Source: Deltaproteobacteria bacterium
GTDB taxonomy: Bacteria > Myxococcota_A > UBA9160 > SZUA-336
Length of the DNA stretch: 19,712 nt
Direction of reading: 5' to 3'
Assembly: GCA_030665705.1 (NCBI GenBank)
Contig: DAOUZG010000005.1
Span: 1 to 19,712 of the forward strand
Shown in pieces: positions 6,932-15,278 of the stretch. A model generated the notes under the pieces. That model was not told the DNA's origin. It saw nothing but the letters and a program-made list of their open reading frames with translations, and searched no databases. The translations under genes and the position numbers were made by a program. Numbering within the stretch: position 1 is the first letter of the stretch; each line of letters opens with the position of its first letter.

Positions 6932-6937
6932 TAGAGA
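6932..6937 (+). promoter_or_regulatory. -10-like element TAGAGA, leaderless-type spacing
   Basis: TAGAGA (within TAGAGACT) lies 7 bases before the GTG at 6945. No Shine-Dalgarno is seen between them. Confidence 0.35.
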
Positions 6938-6944
6938 CTCCCCC

Positions 6945-7475
6945 GTGATCTGGGCAAGCCTCGTGCTTCTCGCGGTGTTCGGCGTCGCGCCGGTCCCAGC
7001 TCAGGCGGACTACGTCCGCGACGAGCTTCGCATCAACATGCGGTCCGGGCCGGGTCTCCAGTACCGGATCGTGAAGCTTCTCCGCTCCGGGGATCAGGTT
7101 GCACGGCTCACGGAGCAGGAGGACTGGGTCCAGGTGCGCTCCGGGGAGGGAGAGGAAGGGTGGGTGCCTGCGGGGTATCTGAGCGCAGCCCCCCCACCGA
7201 GCGTGGCGCTCCCCAGGGCCCAGCGCCGCCTGAAGGACGCCCAAGCGCGCGTGAAGGAGCTCGACGAGACGCTCAAGGCCCAGAGTGAGGCGGTTCGGGA
7301 GCTCGAGACACTTCGGACCCAGGTGGAGGCGCTTCAGTCTGAGAACATCCGACTCTCGGGGTCGACCCGCTGGAAAGAGCTCGCCGCCGGAGGCGCGATC
7401 GTTCTCGTCGGGATGCTCATCGGCGCCCTCCTCGCGAAGACCCCGCGTGCGCGCAGTCGGCGTCTGAAGCTCTGA
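6945..7475 (+). CDS. Membrane-anchored periplasmic SH3-domain protein (TIGR04211/YgiM type)
   Basis: 176 residues with the full architecture of the TIGR04211 SH3-domain family. It has a signal peptide (about 1-21, ending PAQA) and a bacterial SH3b domain (about 22-82) with LRINMRSGPGLQYRIVKLL and WVQVRSGEGEEGWVPAGYL. A Leu/Glu/Arg-rich coiled coil follows (about 90-137), then one transmembrane helix (about 145-165, GAIVLVGMLIGALLA) and a basic C-terminal tail. It should sit in the periplasm, anchored by its C-terminal helix, perhaps touching peptidoglycan; the family has no settled function. The stop is 15 bases before purU, so the two are probably co-transcribed. Confidence 0.85.
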   Translation: MIWASLVLLAVFGVAPVPAQADYVRDELRINMRSGPGLQYRIVKLLRSGDQVARLTEQEDWVQVRSGEGEEGWVPAGYLSAAPPPSVALPRAQRRLKDAQARVKELDETLKAQSEAVRELETLRTQVEALQSENIRLSGSTRWKELAAGGAIVLVGMLIGALLAKTPRARSRRLKL

Positions 7476-7490
7476 GAACCCAGCGCGGCG

Positions 7491-8348
7491 ATGGGGAACA
7501 CCAACACCGCAACGCTGCTCGTCTCCTGCCCCGACCGTAAGGGCCTCGTCGCCGCCCTCGCCAAGCTCCTCTACGAGCACGGGGGCAATATCCTGCAGGC
7601 TCAGCAGCACGCGGATCCCGTGGAGAAGATGTTCTTTCAGCGGATCCGGTTTGACCTGTCGGAACTCGACATCAGCCGCGACGAGCTCGAAGACCTCCTG
7701 CGCATCGAGTGTGGGAGGTTCGACATGCGCTGGCAGATCTCGTACGGGGACCGGACTAAGCGCGTCGCAATCTTCGTCTCGCGCTTCGAGCACTGTCTCT
7801 ACGACCTGCTCATCCGTCACCGGCTGCAAGAGCTGCCGTGCGAGATACGGCTCATCGTCTCCAACCACCCGGATCTCGGACCGATCGCCGACCAGTTCGA
7901 GATCCCCTTCCACGTCTTCCTCATCACGAAGGAGACGAAGCTCGACCAGGAGCGCGAGGAGCTCGCGCTCCTGGAGCGGGAGCGGATCGACCTGATCGTC
8001 CTGGCCCGTTACATGCAGATCCTCTCGGAACAGTTCTGTGACCGCTATACCGAGCGGGTCATAAATATCCACCACAGCTTTCTGCCCGCCTTCAGCGGAG
8101 CCCGCCCGTATCACCAAGCCTACGAGCGGGGCGTGAAGCTCATCGGAGCAACTGCGCACTACGCAACCCTCGATCTCGACGATGGACCGATCATTGCCCA
8201 GGACGTGGTGTCCTGCTCTCACCGGCACGGAGCCCAGGACCTGGTTCGGAAGGGCCGCGACGTCGAGCGTCTCGTCCTGGCCCGCGCCGTACGCTGGCAT
8301 CTGGAGGATCGGATCCTCGTACACGGCAGAAGGACGATTGTGTTCTAG
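7491..8348 (+). CDS. purU: Formyltetrahydrofolate deformylase
   Basis: 285 residues, the usual PurU length. An N-terminal ACT-like domain (about 8-85, [26 protein letters not shown]) is followed by a formyltransferase-fold domain (about 93-285). The signature [33 protein letters not shown] is complete, with catalytic Asn192, His194 and Asp230 (LDDGPII). The enzyme hydrolyses 10-formyl-THF to formate and THF, balancing one-carbon pools with glycine and methionine, and supplying formate for PurT-type purine synthesis. There is no Shine-Dalgarno before the ATG; translation may be coupled to the SH3-domain gene ending 15 bases upstream. The C-terminal VFVHGRRT-like segment is normal for the family. 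Confidence 0.96.
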   Translation: [285 protein letters not shown]

Positions 8349-8352
8349 CAAG

Positions 8353-8376
8353 CACTGCGAAGCAGCGCGCGCAGTG
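8353..8376. other. Inverted repeat after purU
   Basis: CACTGCG (8353-8359) and CGCAGTG (8370-8376) form a 7-bp stem with a 10-base loop, starting 4 bases after the purU stop. There is no U-tract. It could be a transcript 3' end or an mRNA-stabilising hairpin. Confidence 0.35.
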
Positions 8377-8443
8377 AGGCGAAGCCGAACGTAGCAGCCC
8401 GGGCGTGGCCGCGCAGGACCCGCAAAGACTTGAGCGAATGTTT

Positions 8444-8469
8444 TAGACTGGGACTGATCTTCTCGAGGT
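8444..8469 (+). promoter_or_regulatory. Promoter -10-like TAGACT and ribosome binding site for the aminotransferase
   Basis: TAGACT (8444-8449) repeats the hexamer seen at 530 but is 26 bases from the start codon. GAGGT (8465-8469) is a Shine-Dalgarno spaced 6 bases before GTG 8476. This gene therefore appears to have an ordinary short leader rather than a leaderless mRNA. The -35 region is unconvincing. Confidence 0.4.
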
Positions 8470-8475
8470 AGCACC

Positions 8476-9780
8476 GTGGCTGAACGTGCGGCGATTCTCG
8501 GCGGTCCGGCGGCAGTGACCCGACCGTATCCGGCGTGGCCCCCCATGGACGACGAGGTTATCGACGAGGTGGTCCGGGTTCTGACCTCGGAGCCCCTCTG
8601 CCCGGTCGGAGCAACCGGCACCCAGGGGGTGTTCGAAAAGAGGTTCGCCGAGCTGCACGGGCGACGTTTTGCGCTCGCTACCAACGGTGGAACCGCCGCA
8701 CTCATGCTCTCGCTCCACGGTGCAGGCGTCGAGCCGGGGGACGAGGTCATCGGGTCTCCCTTTACCTGGGGCGCCTCGGTGAGCTGCGCACTGCAGTGCG
8801 GCGCGATCCCCGTCTTTGCAGACGTGGATCCGGACACGTTCACGCTCGACCCCCGATCGGTTCGGGAGCGCATCACGCCCCGCTCGCGGGCGATCGTCGT
8901 CGTGCACCTCTTTGGGGGGCCGGCCGACCTGGATGGCCTGCGGAAGGTCGCACAGGAGCACGGCCTTGCCCTGGTGGAGGACTGCGCGCAGGCCGCCGGA
9001 GCGCTCTACCGCGGACGGCGCATCGGGGCGTTCGGAGACTTCGGAGCGTTCAGCCTTCAGGCAAGTAAGAACATTACCGGCGGCGAGGGGGGGATCCTGA
9101 TCACTGACGATCGTCGCATGTACGAGCGCGCGATGAGCCTCGGGACACACCCGCAACGCCTGGTGGCCGAGCTCGAGCTTCCCGAATTTCGAAACAAGAT
9201 CGACTCCCTTGCCTTCAACTTCCGCATGCACACCACGAGCGCGGCCATCGCAAACTGGCAACTCCCACACCTGGACGAGTGGACCGATGTTCGATGCCGG
9301 AACGCTCACCGCCTGTACGACCGTGTCGGGGAGCTCCCTTTTCTGCGAATGCCCCGCTTGCCCGACGAGGCCGAAGGGAGCCGCCACGGCTTCTACCACA
9401 TCCCGTTCACGCTGCGTCCCGACGCCCTGCCGATCGATCGAGACCTCTTCTGCCGCACGCTACAGGCCGAGGGCGTTCCCGGCGAGCCCTACGTCCGAGT
9501 CCCGCTACACCTGCGCCCCCGGATGCAGAACCGAGACTACCTGGGCCGCGGCTTTCCGTGGTCGCTCGTCGAAGATCCCCCCCGCTACGCCCGAGGGGAT
9601 TGTCCGGTCGCGGAGGGGCTGTGCGAGGTGGAGTGGCAGGTCAAGGCAAGCCTGCACACGGACGTCCCCGAGCTGGTCGACGAGATCGCGGACGCGATCG
9701 TCAGGGTCGGCGAAAACGCGGAAGCGATTGCCGAGGCGGCGCGTGCGGGCCGGATTCCGGCCCCCGCCGATCGCACATAA
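8476..9780 (+). CDS. DegT/DnrJ/EryC1/StrS-family PLP aminotransferase
   Basis: 434 residues with fold type I PLP-enzyme features: ATNGGTAALMLSLHGAGVEPGDEV binds the cofactor phosphate, VEDCAQAAGA carries the Asp that pairs with the pyridine nitrogen, and Lys198 in SLQASKNITGGEGG is the Schiff-base lysine. The C-terminal half has the family's FNFRMHTTSAAIANWQL and FYHIPFTLRPDALPIDR. Members transaminate keto-sugars (often nucleotide-linked) or cyclitols, or make 3-amino-5-hydroxybenzoate, usually with glutamate or glutamine as donor. This one resembles the AHBA synthase/scyllo-inosamine branch more than ArnB, but no partner sugar gene is adjacent, so the substrate is open. GTG start. It ends 58 bases before convergent groEL, with a terminator between. 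Confidence 0.9.
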   Translation: MAERAAILGGPAAVTRPYPAWPPMDDEVIDEVVRVLTSEPLCPVGATGTQGVFEKRFAELHGRRFALATNGGTAALMLSLHGAGVEPGDEVIGSPFTWGASVSCALQCGAIPVFADVDPDTFTLDPRSVRERITPRSRAIVVVHLFGGPADLDGLRKVAQEHGLALVEDCAQAAGALYRGRRIGAFGDFGAFSLQASKNITGGEGGILITDDRRMYERAMSLGTHPQRLVAELELPEFRNKIDSLAFNFRMHTTSAAIANWQLPHLDEWTDVRCRNAHRLYDRVGELPFLRMPRLPDEAEGSRHGFYHIPFTLRPDALPIDRDLFCRTLQAEGVPGEPYVRVPLHLRPRMQNRDYLGRGFPWSLVEDPPRYARGDCPVAEGLCEVEWQVKASLHTDVPELVDEIADAIVRVGENAEAIAEAARAGRIPAPADRT

Positions 9781-9783
9781 AGA

Positions 9784-9810
9784 AGGAGGGAGCCGAGCCG
9801 GCTCCCTCCT
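9784..9810 (-). terminator. Intrinsic terminator of groESL, possibly bidirectional
   Basis: AGGAGGGAGCC (9784-9794) and GGCTCCCTCCT (9800-9810) form a perfect 11-bp stem with a 5-base loop. Read on the minus strand it is followed by TTCTTTAT, so it is a good intrinsic terminator for groEL. On the plus strand no U-tract follows, but it may still help end the aminotransferase transcript. Confidence 0.85.
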
Positions 9811-9838
9811 GAACTCGCTCCGCGTTCCGAGCTGTGGG

Positions 9839-11473
<1,635 letters not shown>

Positions 11474-11477
11474 GTCG

Positions 11478-11771
11478 CTACTCCAGGATCGCGAGGACGT
11501 CGTCCTCGGAGATGATGAGGTGCTCTTCCGCGTCGAGGCTCACCTCGGTCCCGGCATACTTGGAGAACAGAACCCGATCTCCCTTGTTGACCTCGACCGG
11601 GATGATGTTCCCCTTGTCGTCACGGCGGCCCGGACCGACCGAGAGCACCCGACCCTGCTGGGGCTTCTCCTTGGCGGAGTCCGGGATGATGAGTCCGCCG
11701 GCCGTCTTCTCGTCCTCCTCGACCCGCTTCACGATCAGGCGGTTGTGCAGCGGACGAACCTTCATCGCCAT
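11478..11771 (-). CDS. groES: 10-kDa co-chaperonin GroES
   Basis: 97 residues, usual length. [19 protein letters not shown] begins the beta-barrel; [20 protein letters not shown] is the GroEL-binding mobile loop (the IIP tripeptide is intact); the roof and C-terminal strands end in [12 protein letters not shown]. It caps GroEL during the folding cycle. The frame is open to an ATG at 11792, but GGAGGGA (11779-11785) sits 7 bases before ATG 11771, which is therefore the start. The first gene of the operon, with a long structured leader (see 11796-11826). Confidence 0.98.
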   Translation of the reverse strand: MAMKVRPLHNRLIVKRVEEDEKTAGGLIIPDSAKEKPQQGRVLSVGPGRRDDKGNIIPVEVNKGDRVLFSKYAGTEVSLDAEEHLIISEDDVLAILE

Positions 11772-11795
11772 CGTCGTCTCCCTCCAATCCAAAAA

Positions 11796-11826
11796 GGGGA
11801 CGACCCCGAGGTGGGGGGTCGACCCC
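11796..11826 (-). terminator. Terminator-like hairpin in the groES leader
   Basis: On the minus strand GGGGTCGACCCC, a 7-base loop and GGGGTCGTCCCC form a 12-position stem with one U-U mismatch, directly followed by TTTTT (11791-11795) and then, 5 bases later, the groES ribosome binding site. Placed between the promoter and groES, this looks like an attenuator or temperature-sensitive structure. The first arm is itself a perfect palindrome, so alternative folds exist. Confidence 0.5.
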
Positions 11827-11882
11827 GGATAGCGGTTGAGGCCGCCCGGTGGACCGGCCGGTCCCCGGGCAAGCGCGTCCGC

Positions 11883-11910
11883 AAGCTATTCGCGCGGGAG
11901 CCCCTGTCAA
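11883..11910 (-). promoter_or_regulatory. Probable groESL promoter
   Basis: TTGACA (11905-11910 on the minus strand) is a perfect -35 box. TAGCTT (11883-11888) is a passable -10 at 16-base spacing. Transcription would start near 11876, giving a leader of about 105 bases. No CIRCE element (TTAGCACTC-N9-GAGTGCTAA) is present. Confidence 0.5.
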
Positions 11911-11941
11911 CCCCATGACCCGATCACCCGATTCTCAGGGC

Positions 11942-12838
11942 ATGCACGGCATGCAGCTCTGGCGGCTCCGACCCACGCATCTTGTCCTGGCTGCACTTCT
12001 GGCCGCGGCCGGGGCTGGACCCGCTGCCGGGGACCGCCTGGAGACCTACCAGCCGCAGCACCGGAGCGCGGCCGAGCTCGCACCCCTCGTTTCCGAGATC
12101 CTCGCGCCGGAGGGGACGGCGGTGTCGGGTCCGGGGGGCGGAGCGCTCCTGATGCGGGGGGACGCGGCCTCGATCAAGCAGGCCCTCCAGCTCCTGCGGG
12201 AGCTCGACGTGCCGATCCCCGCCTATCGGATCGAGTCGACCCTGACGACGCTGCGGGAGCTCCGACGTGTCGGGGTTAGCGTAAAGGGGTGGATGCAGGC
12301 TGGGGAGATCCGAGTGGGGAAGGTCCGGACCTCAGAGGAGCGGCTCCGCGTTCGGGTGCGCTCGGTCCTCTCCGAGGGAGAGGAGCGCTTCCGGGGCTTT
12401 GTGACGGTGCTTGACGGGAACCGGGCCGAGATCTGGACGGGCACCACCTACCCGGAGCGGGTTCGGAGCCTCCACGAGGAGGCCGGGCGGCTGCGCGTCT
12501 ACGAGACGACGACCCTGGTGCCGGTCCGAACCGGCTTTGCCGTGCTGCCGCGTGGTCTGGCAGACGGCCGAATCGACCTCGAGCTCGCCCCCATCTCATC
12601 CGAGGAAGCGCCCGAAGGAGCCGTGGTCCGGGCGGGGATGGTCACTCGTGTCATCCTCCACCCGGGTGAGCTCGCCGTGGTAGCAGGGATCCGCGAGGCC
12701 AGCCAGGAGATACGGATCGACCCGTTCGCCACCCTCGATCTGCGCGAGGGGGCGCGGGAGACGGTCCTGCTCGTGCGCGTCGATCCGCTTGCCGAGGCGC
12801 CCCCTAGCCAGCCAGGAGGCTCCGGCCCACAACCTTGA
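11942..12838 (+). CDS. Short secretin-like exported protein
   Basis: 298 residues. MHGMQLWRLRPTHLVLAALLAAAGAGPAAG is a signal peptide. The segment LETYQPQHRSAAELAPLVSEIL...ALLMRGDAASIKQALQLLRELDVP (about 32-85) matches the N1/NolW-type domain of secretins. The rest alternates beta-strand-like segments; DGNRAEIWTGTTYP, VPVRTGFAVLPRGLADGRIDLELAPISSE and HPGELAVVAGI resemble the secretin core (G..l.V.P.i..dg.I.L.l). It is about half the size of PilQ or GspD, so it may be a minimal secretin or a periplasmic protein derived from one. Possible starts are ATG 11915, 11942 or 11951; the last two begin close to the signal peptide. Its 3' end overlaps the convergent acyl-CoA dehydrogenase by 35 bases. 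Confidence 0.65.
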   Translation: MHGMQLWRLRPTHLVLAALLAAAGAGPAAGDRLETYQPQHRSAAELAPLVSEILAPEGTAVSGPGGGALLMRGDAASIKQALQLLRELDVPIPAYRIESTLTTLRELRRVGVSVKGWMQAGEIRVGKVRTSEERLRVRVRSVLSEGEERFRGFVTVLDGNRAEIWTGTTYPERVRSLHEEAGRLRVYETTTLVPVRTGFAVLPRGLADGRIDLELAPISSEEAPEGAVVRAGMVTRVILHPGELAVVAGIREASQEIRIDPFATLDLREGARETVLLVRVDPLAEAPPSQPGGSGPQP

Positions 12839-14417
12839 GCTCGAGGATGGGCTTGACGCCTTCGAAGATCGGGAGCACGAGGGCGTCCACGACGTAGCGG
12901 CTGATCGCGTACTCCTCGGCGTAGCCCCATCCTCCGTGCAGGAGCTGACCCTCCTGGGTCACCGCGACCGCCACGTCGCAGGCGAGCAACTTCGCCTGCG
13001 CCGCATATGGAGCCGCCACCCGCTCGTCGCGATCCATGGCCGTCGCGGCTGCGTACGTGATCGCCCGGGCCGCCGCGACCTGCGTAGACATCCGGCCGAG
13101 CTTGTACTGCGTGAGCTCGAATTCGATGATCGGCTGGCCGAACTGGAGGCGGTCCACCACGTACTGTGCGGTGCGCTCGAGCGCCGCCTGCGCGAGCCCG
13201 CAGGCGCGGGCGCCCGTCTGGAGCCGTCCCGCGGCAAAGCCCCCCATCTGCAGGTAGAAGCCCCGCCCGAGACCCTGCTCCTCGCCGATCAGGTTCTCGT
13301 TCGCGACGAAGTAGTCCTCGAAGTTGAGGGTGAACGAGTGCATCCCTCGGTAGCCGGGCGTGGGGTCCGCCTTGCCGACGATCCGTCCCCCGGCGGGTTG
13401 GGTGACGTCCAACGTGTGTCCGTAGGAGCGCTCCTTGGGCACAATGAACAGCGACAATCCCCGCGCGCCCTTGGACAGGTCGGGGTCGGTCCGGCACAGG
13501 ACGGCGAGGATGTCGGCCCGGCCCGCGAAGGTACACCACGCCTTGGGGCCGGTGATCCGCCACCCCTCGACCCCGTCCACCGTCGCCCTGTCCGCCCGGC
13601 ACTTGACGCTGGCAACATCGCTCCCGACGTCCGGCTCCGTCACGGCAATCCCCACCATCAGCTCTCCGCTGCTGATCCGGGGCAGCCAGGTGCTCTTCTG
13701 CGCCTCGGTGCCTCCCGCCAGAAGCGCCTTCGTCAGGATCTCCGGCCGCGTGATGAGCGACCCAGCTGCGGCCAGGGACGCGCGCGAGAGCTCCTCCGTG
13801 GTCACCACCATCGGGAGGTTCCCCACCCCGCTTCCACCGTACTCCTCCGGCACGGAGAGGCCGAAGTACCCGAGCTCGGCCATCTTCTCAATGAACTCGT
13901 CGGGCACCAGCTCATCGTTGCGGTGGAGCCGCTCGGCCTGGGGCGCGACCTCGGAATCCGCGAACTCCCGCACGGCGTCGCGCGTGAGCTCTTCCAGCTC
14001 CCCGAGGGGGGAGTCATTCCGCCCCCGGCGCTGCGCAACCTCCCGGCCGATAGCTCGAACCCGATCTTCCCGCACGGCCTCGCGCACGAACGAGACCAGC
14101 TCTTCCGTCGGCAGGTCCGCCTTCTCCAGGCCGTGTTCCGGTCCGTAATCCCGCACCAGGCAGGCAGCGGCGGACGCGGCTTCGCCCGCGAACACCGCCG
14201 CCTCCTCCAGGTAGACGGGTCCGGCCTCGCGGGCGGTCTCGAGCAGGTCGCTCGCGGCCCGGAGCCGGGTCGCCAGGTCTGCGAGCCGTTCCACCGCAAC
14301 CTGCTGCTGATCGATCTCCCGTCTACGCGCGTGGGAAAGGGCCTGGGCCACGAGGGCCTCGACGCAGCCCAACGCCTTCTCGACTTCTTCGGGGCTTAGG
14401 GGGGCTGGAGTGCTCAT
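12804..14417 (-). CDS. (2S)-methylsuccinyl-CoA dehydrogenase-like acyl-CoA dehydrogenase
   Basis: 537 residues, longer than an ordinary acyl-CoA dehydrogenase (about 380) because of a helical N-terminal extension of about 135 residues. Acyl-CoA dehydrogenase landmarks are present: FGLSVPEEYGGSG, MVGIAVTEPDVGSD (254-267), WRITGPKAWCTFAGRADILAVLCRTDPD, GYRGMHSFTLNFEDYFV, GFYLQMGGFAAGRLQTGARA, LLHGGWGYAEEYAISRYVVDALVLPIFEG. The extension plus AWCTFAGRAD, YRGMHS and GRLQTGARA are features of Mcd, the flavoprotein that oxidises (2S)-methylsuccinyl-CoA to mesaconyl-CoA in the ethylmalonyl-CoA pathway. Glu519 of IFEG is the expected catalytic base. ATG 14417 is preferred over an open extension to 14567 because a -10-like element lies just upstream. 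No other pathway gene is in the window. Confidence 0.8.
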   Translation of the reverse strand: MSTPAPLSPEEVEKALGCVEALVAQALSHARRREIDQQQVAVERLADLATRLRAASDLLETAREAGPVYLEEAAVFAGEAASAAACLVRDYGPEHGLEKADLPTEELVSFVREAVREDRVRAIGREVAQRRGRNDSPLGELEELTRDAVREFADSEVAPQAERLHRNDELVPDEFIEKMAELGYFGLSVPEEYGGSGVGNLPMVVTTEELSRASLAAAGSLITRPEILTKALLAGGTEAQKSTWLPRISSGELMVGIAVTEPDVGSDVASVKCRADRATVDGVEGWRITGPKAWCTFAGRADILAVLCRTDPDLSKGARGLSLFIVPKERSYGHTLDVTQPAGGRIVGKADPTPGYRGMHSFTLNFEDYFVANENLIGEEQGLGRGFYLQMGGFAAGRLQTGARACGLAQAALERTAQYVVDRLQFGQPIIEFELTQYKLGRMSTQVAAARAITYAAATAMDRDERVAAPYAAQAKLLACDVAVAVTQEGQLLHGGWGYAEEYAISRYVVDALVLPIFEGVKPILELKVVGRSLLAG

Positions 14418-14424
14418 GGGGCCC

Positions 14425-14430
14425 ACTCTA
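14425..14430 (-). promoter_or_regulatory. -10-like element TAGAGT, leaderless-type spacing
   Basis: On the minus strand TAGAGT (within TTATAGAGT) lies exactly 7 bases before the ATG at 14417. There is no Shine-Dalgarno between them. It is the sixth gene in the window with this arrangement. Confidence 0.4.
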
Positions 14431-14499
14431 TAAGAGAGATCAGCCGGGCGCACCACGGCGAGCGCTGGCAGCCCGGCGCGGACCGCGTGCCGCGCAACG

Positions 14500-14516
14500 T
14501 TTGCAGATTCTGCAAA
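14500..14516. repeat. Palindrome TTTGCAG-ATT-CTGCAAA upstream of the pilus operon
   Basis: Perfect 7-base arms with a 3-base centre, 102 bases upstream of fimT and 83 bases upstream of the divergent dehydrogenase start. It is AT-rich in a GC-rich setting, so it may be an operator or activator site. No T-run follows, so it is not a typical terminator. Confidence 0.4.
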
Positions 14517-14617
14517 ACTTGCTCGCGTCCTCGGTTTCCCCGGGGCAGCTGGACGCCGAGAACGCACCCTCCCCTCGCGGCACGCCTCTTGCTCTCGTCC
14601 CCCTCAGAGGGAAGACG

Positions 14618-15262
14618 ATGCAAGATCTGCGCTCCAAAACAGGGTTTACGCTTATCGAACTCGCCATCGTGGTCGCGATTGTCGCGATCCTGGCCGCACT
14701 GACCGCGCCGTCGGTCAACCGTTACTTCCGTCGACAGGATGCGCGCTACCACACGCAGAAGATCGCCTCCGTGCTCCAGGACGCGCGTAGCCGTGCAGTC
14801 AAGGAAGGCAACAACTACGTCGTTCTGTTCGATTGGAACGGCGTTCAGGGACAGGTCAGGCTCATCGACGACGACGACAACGACTGGGCGGAAGATGCGT
14901 CCCCGCCGGCCCCCCCCCCTGGCGAGGCGGCCCAGGTGATCCAGTGGGATCCGAGCACCGATCCCCTGGTCAGCACCTACGGCGCTATCGCGGGGCCTCC
15001 AGCGGCGAATCGGGTGCCCGAAGACGCGCCCGGGGCGATGGTCGGCACGACGTTCGCCATCGACCCGGCTACCAATCTTCCCGCGGTCGGGTTCAACACG
15101 CAGGGAATCCCCGTCGCGCTCGCGACCCCGGCCGACTGGAGCTCGGGCTCGGGTAGCTACTACATCACCGACAACGACCAGGTGGTCTACGCCGTCACCC
15201 TGCTTCCGCTCGGTGGAGTACGCGTGCGCGTGTACCGACCGGGCATGCAGGACTGGTACTAG
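14618..15262 (+). CDS. fimT: GspH/FimT-type minor pilin
   Basis: 214 residues. The N-terminus MQDLRSKTG-FTLIELAIVVAIVAILAALTA is a class III signal: cleavage after Gly9, Phe10 at +1 and Glu14 at +5, followed by the hydrophobic pilin helix. The region NRYFRRQDARYHTQKIASVLQDARSRAVKEGNNYVVLF is the conserved start of the GspH/FimT domain. The globular part has an acidic stretch, DDDDND (84-89). FimT-type minor pilins sit in the initiation complex or tip of type IV pili, and some bind DNA for uptake. An open frame continues upstream to a TTG, but ATG 14618 has AGAGGGAAG before it and puts the cleavage site at the right distance. First gene of the operon; pilV starts 16 bases after its stop. Confidence 0.9.
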   Translation: MQDLRSKTGFTLIELAIVVAIVAILAALTAPSVNRYFRRQDARYHTQKIASVLQDARSRAVKEGNNYVVLFDWNGVQGQVRLIDDDDNDWAEDASPPAPPPGEAAQVIQWDPSTDPLVSTYGAIAGPPAANRVPEDAPGAMVGTTFAIDPATNLPAVGFNTQGIPVALATPADWSSGSGSYYITDNDQVVYAVTLLPLGGVRVRVYRPGMQDWY

Positions 15263-15278
15263 GTCCTAGGAGGGAGGA

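Noticed and set aside
6834..8876. Minus-strand open frame of 680 codons antisense to the SH3, purU and aminotransferase genes
   Set aside because: High-GC shadow frame. Its translation has no recognisable domain, while the plus-strand proteins are unambiguous families.
11793..11941. CIRCE operator for HrcA upstream of groES
   Set aside because: No TTAGCACTC/GAGTGCTAA or close variant is present on either strand.
12789..14399. Plus-strand open frame of 536 codons antisense to the acyl-CoA dehydrogenase
   Set aside because: Almost exact mirror of a well-conserved dehydrogenase; the translated sequence resembles no protein family.
14418..14617. Sigma-54 promoter for the pilus operon
   Set aside because: No GG-N10-GC arrangement with TGGCAC/TTGC spacing could be aligned; TGGCAG at 14466 lacks a matching -12 box.
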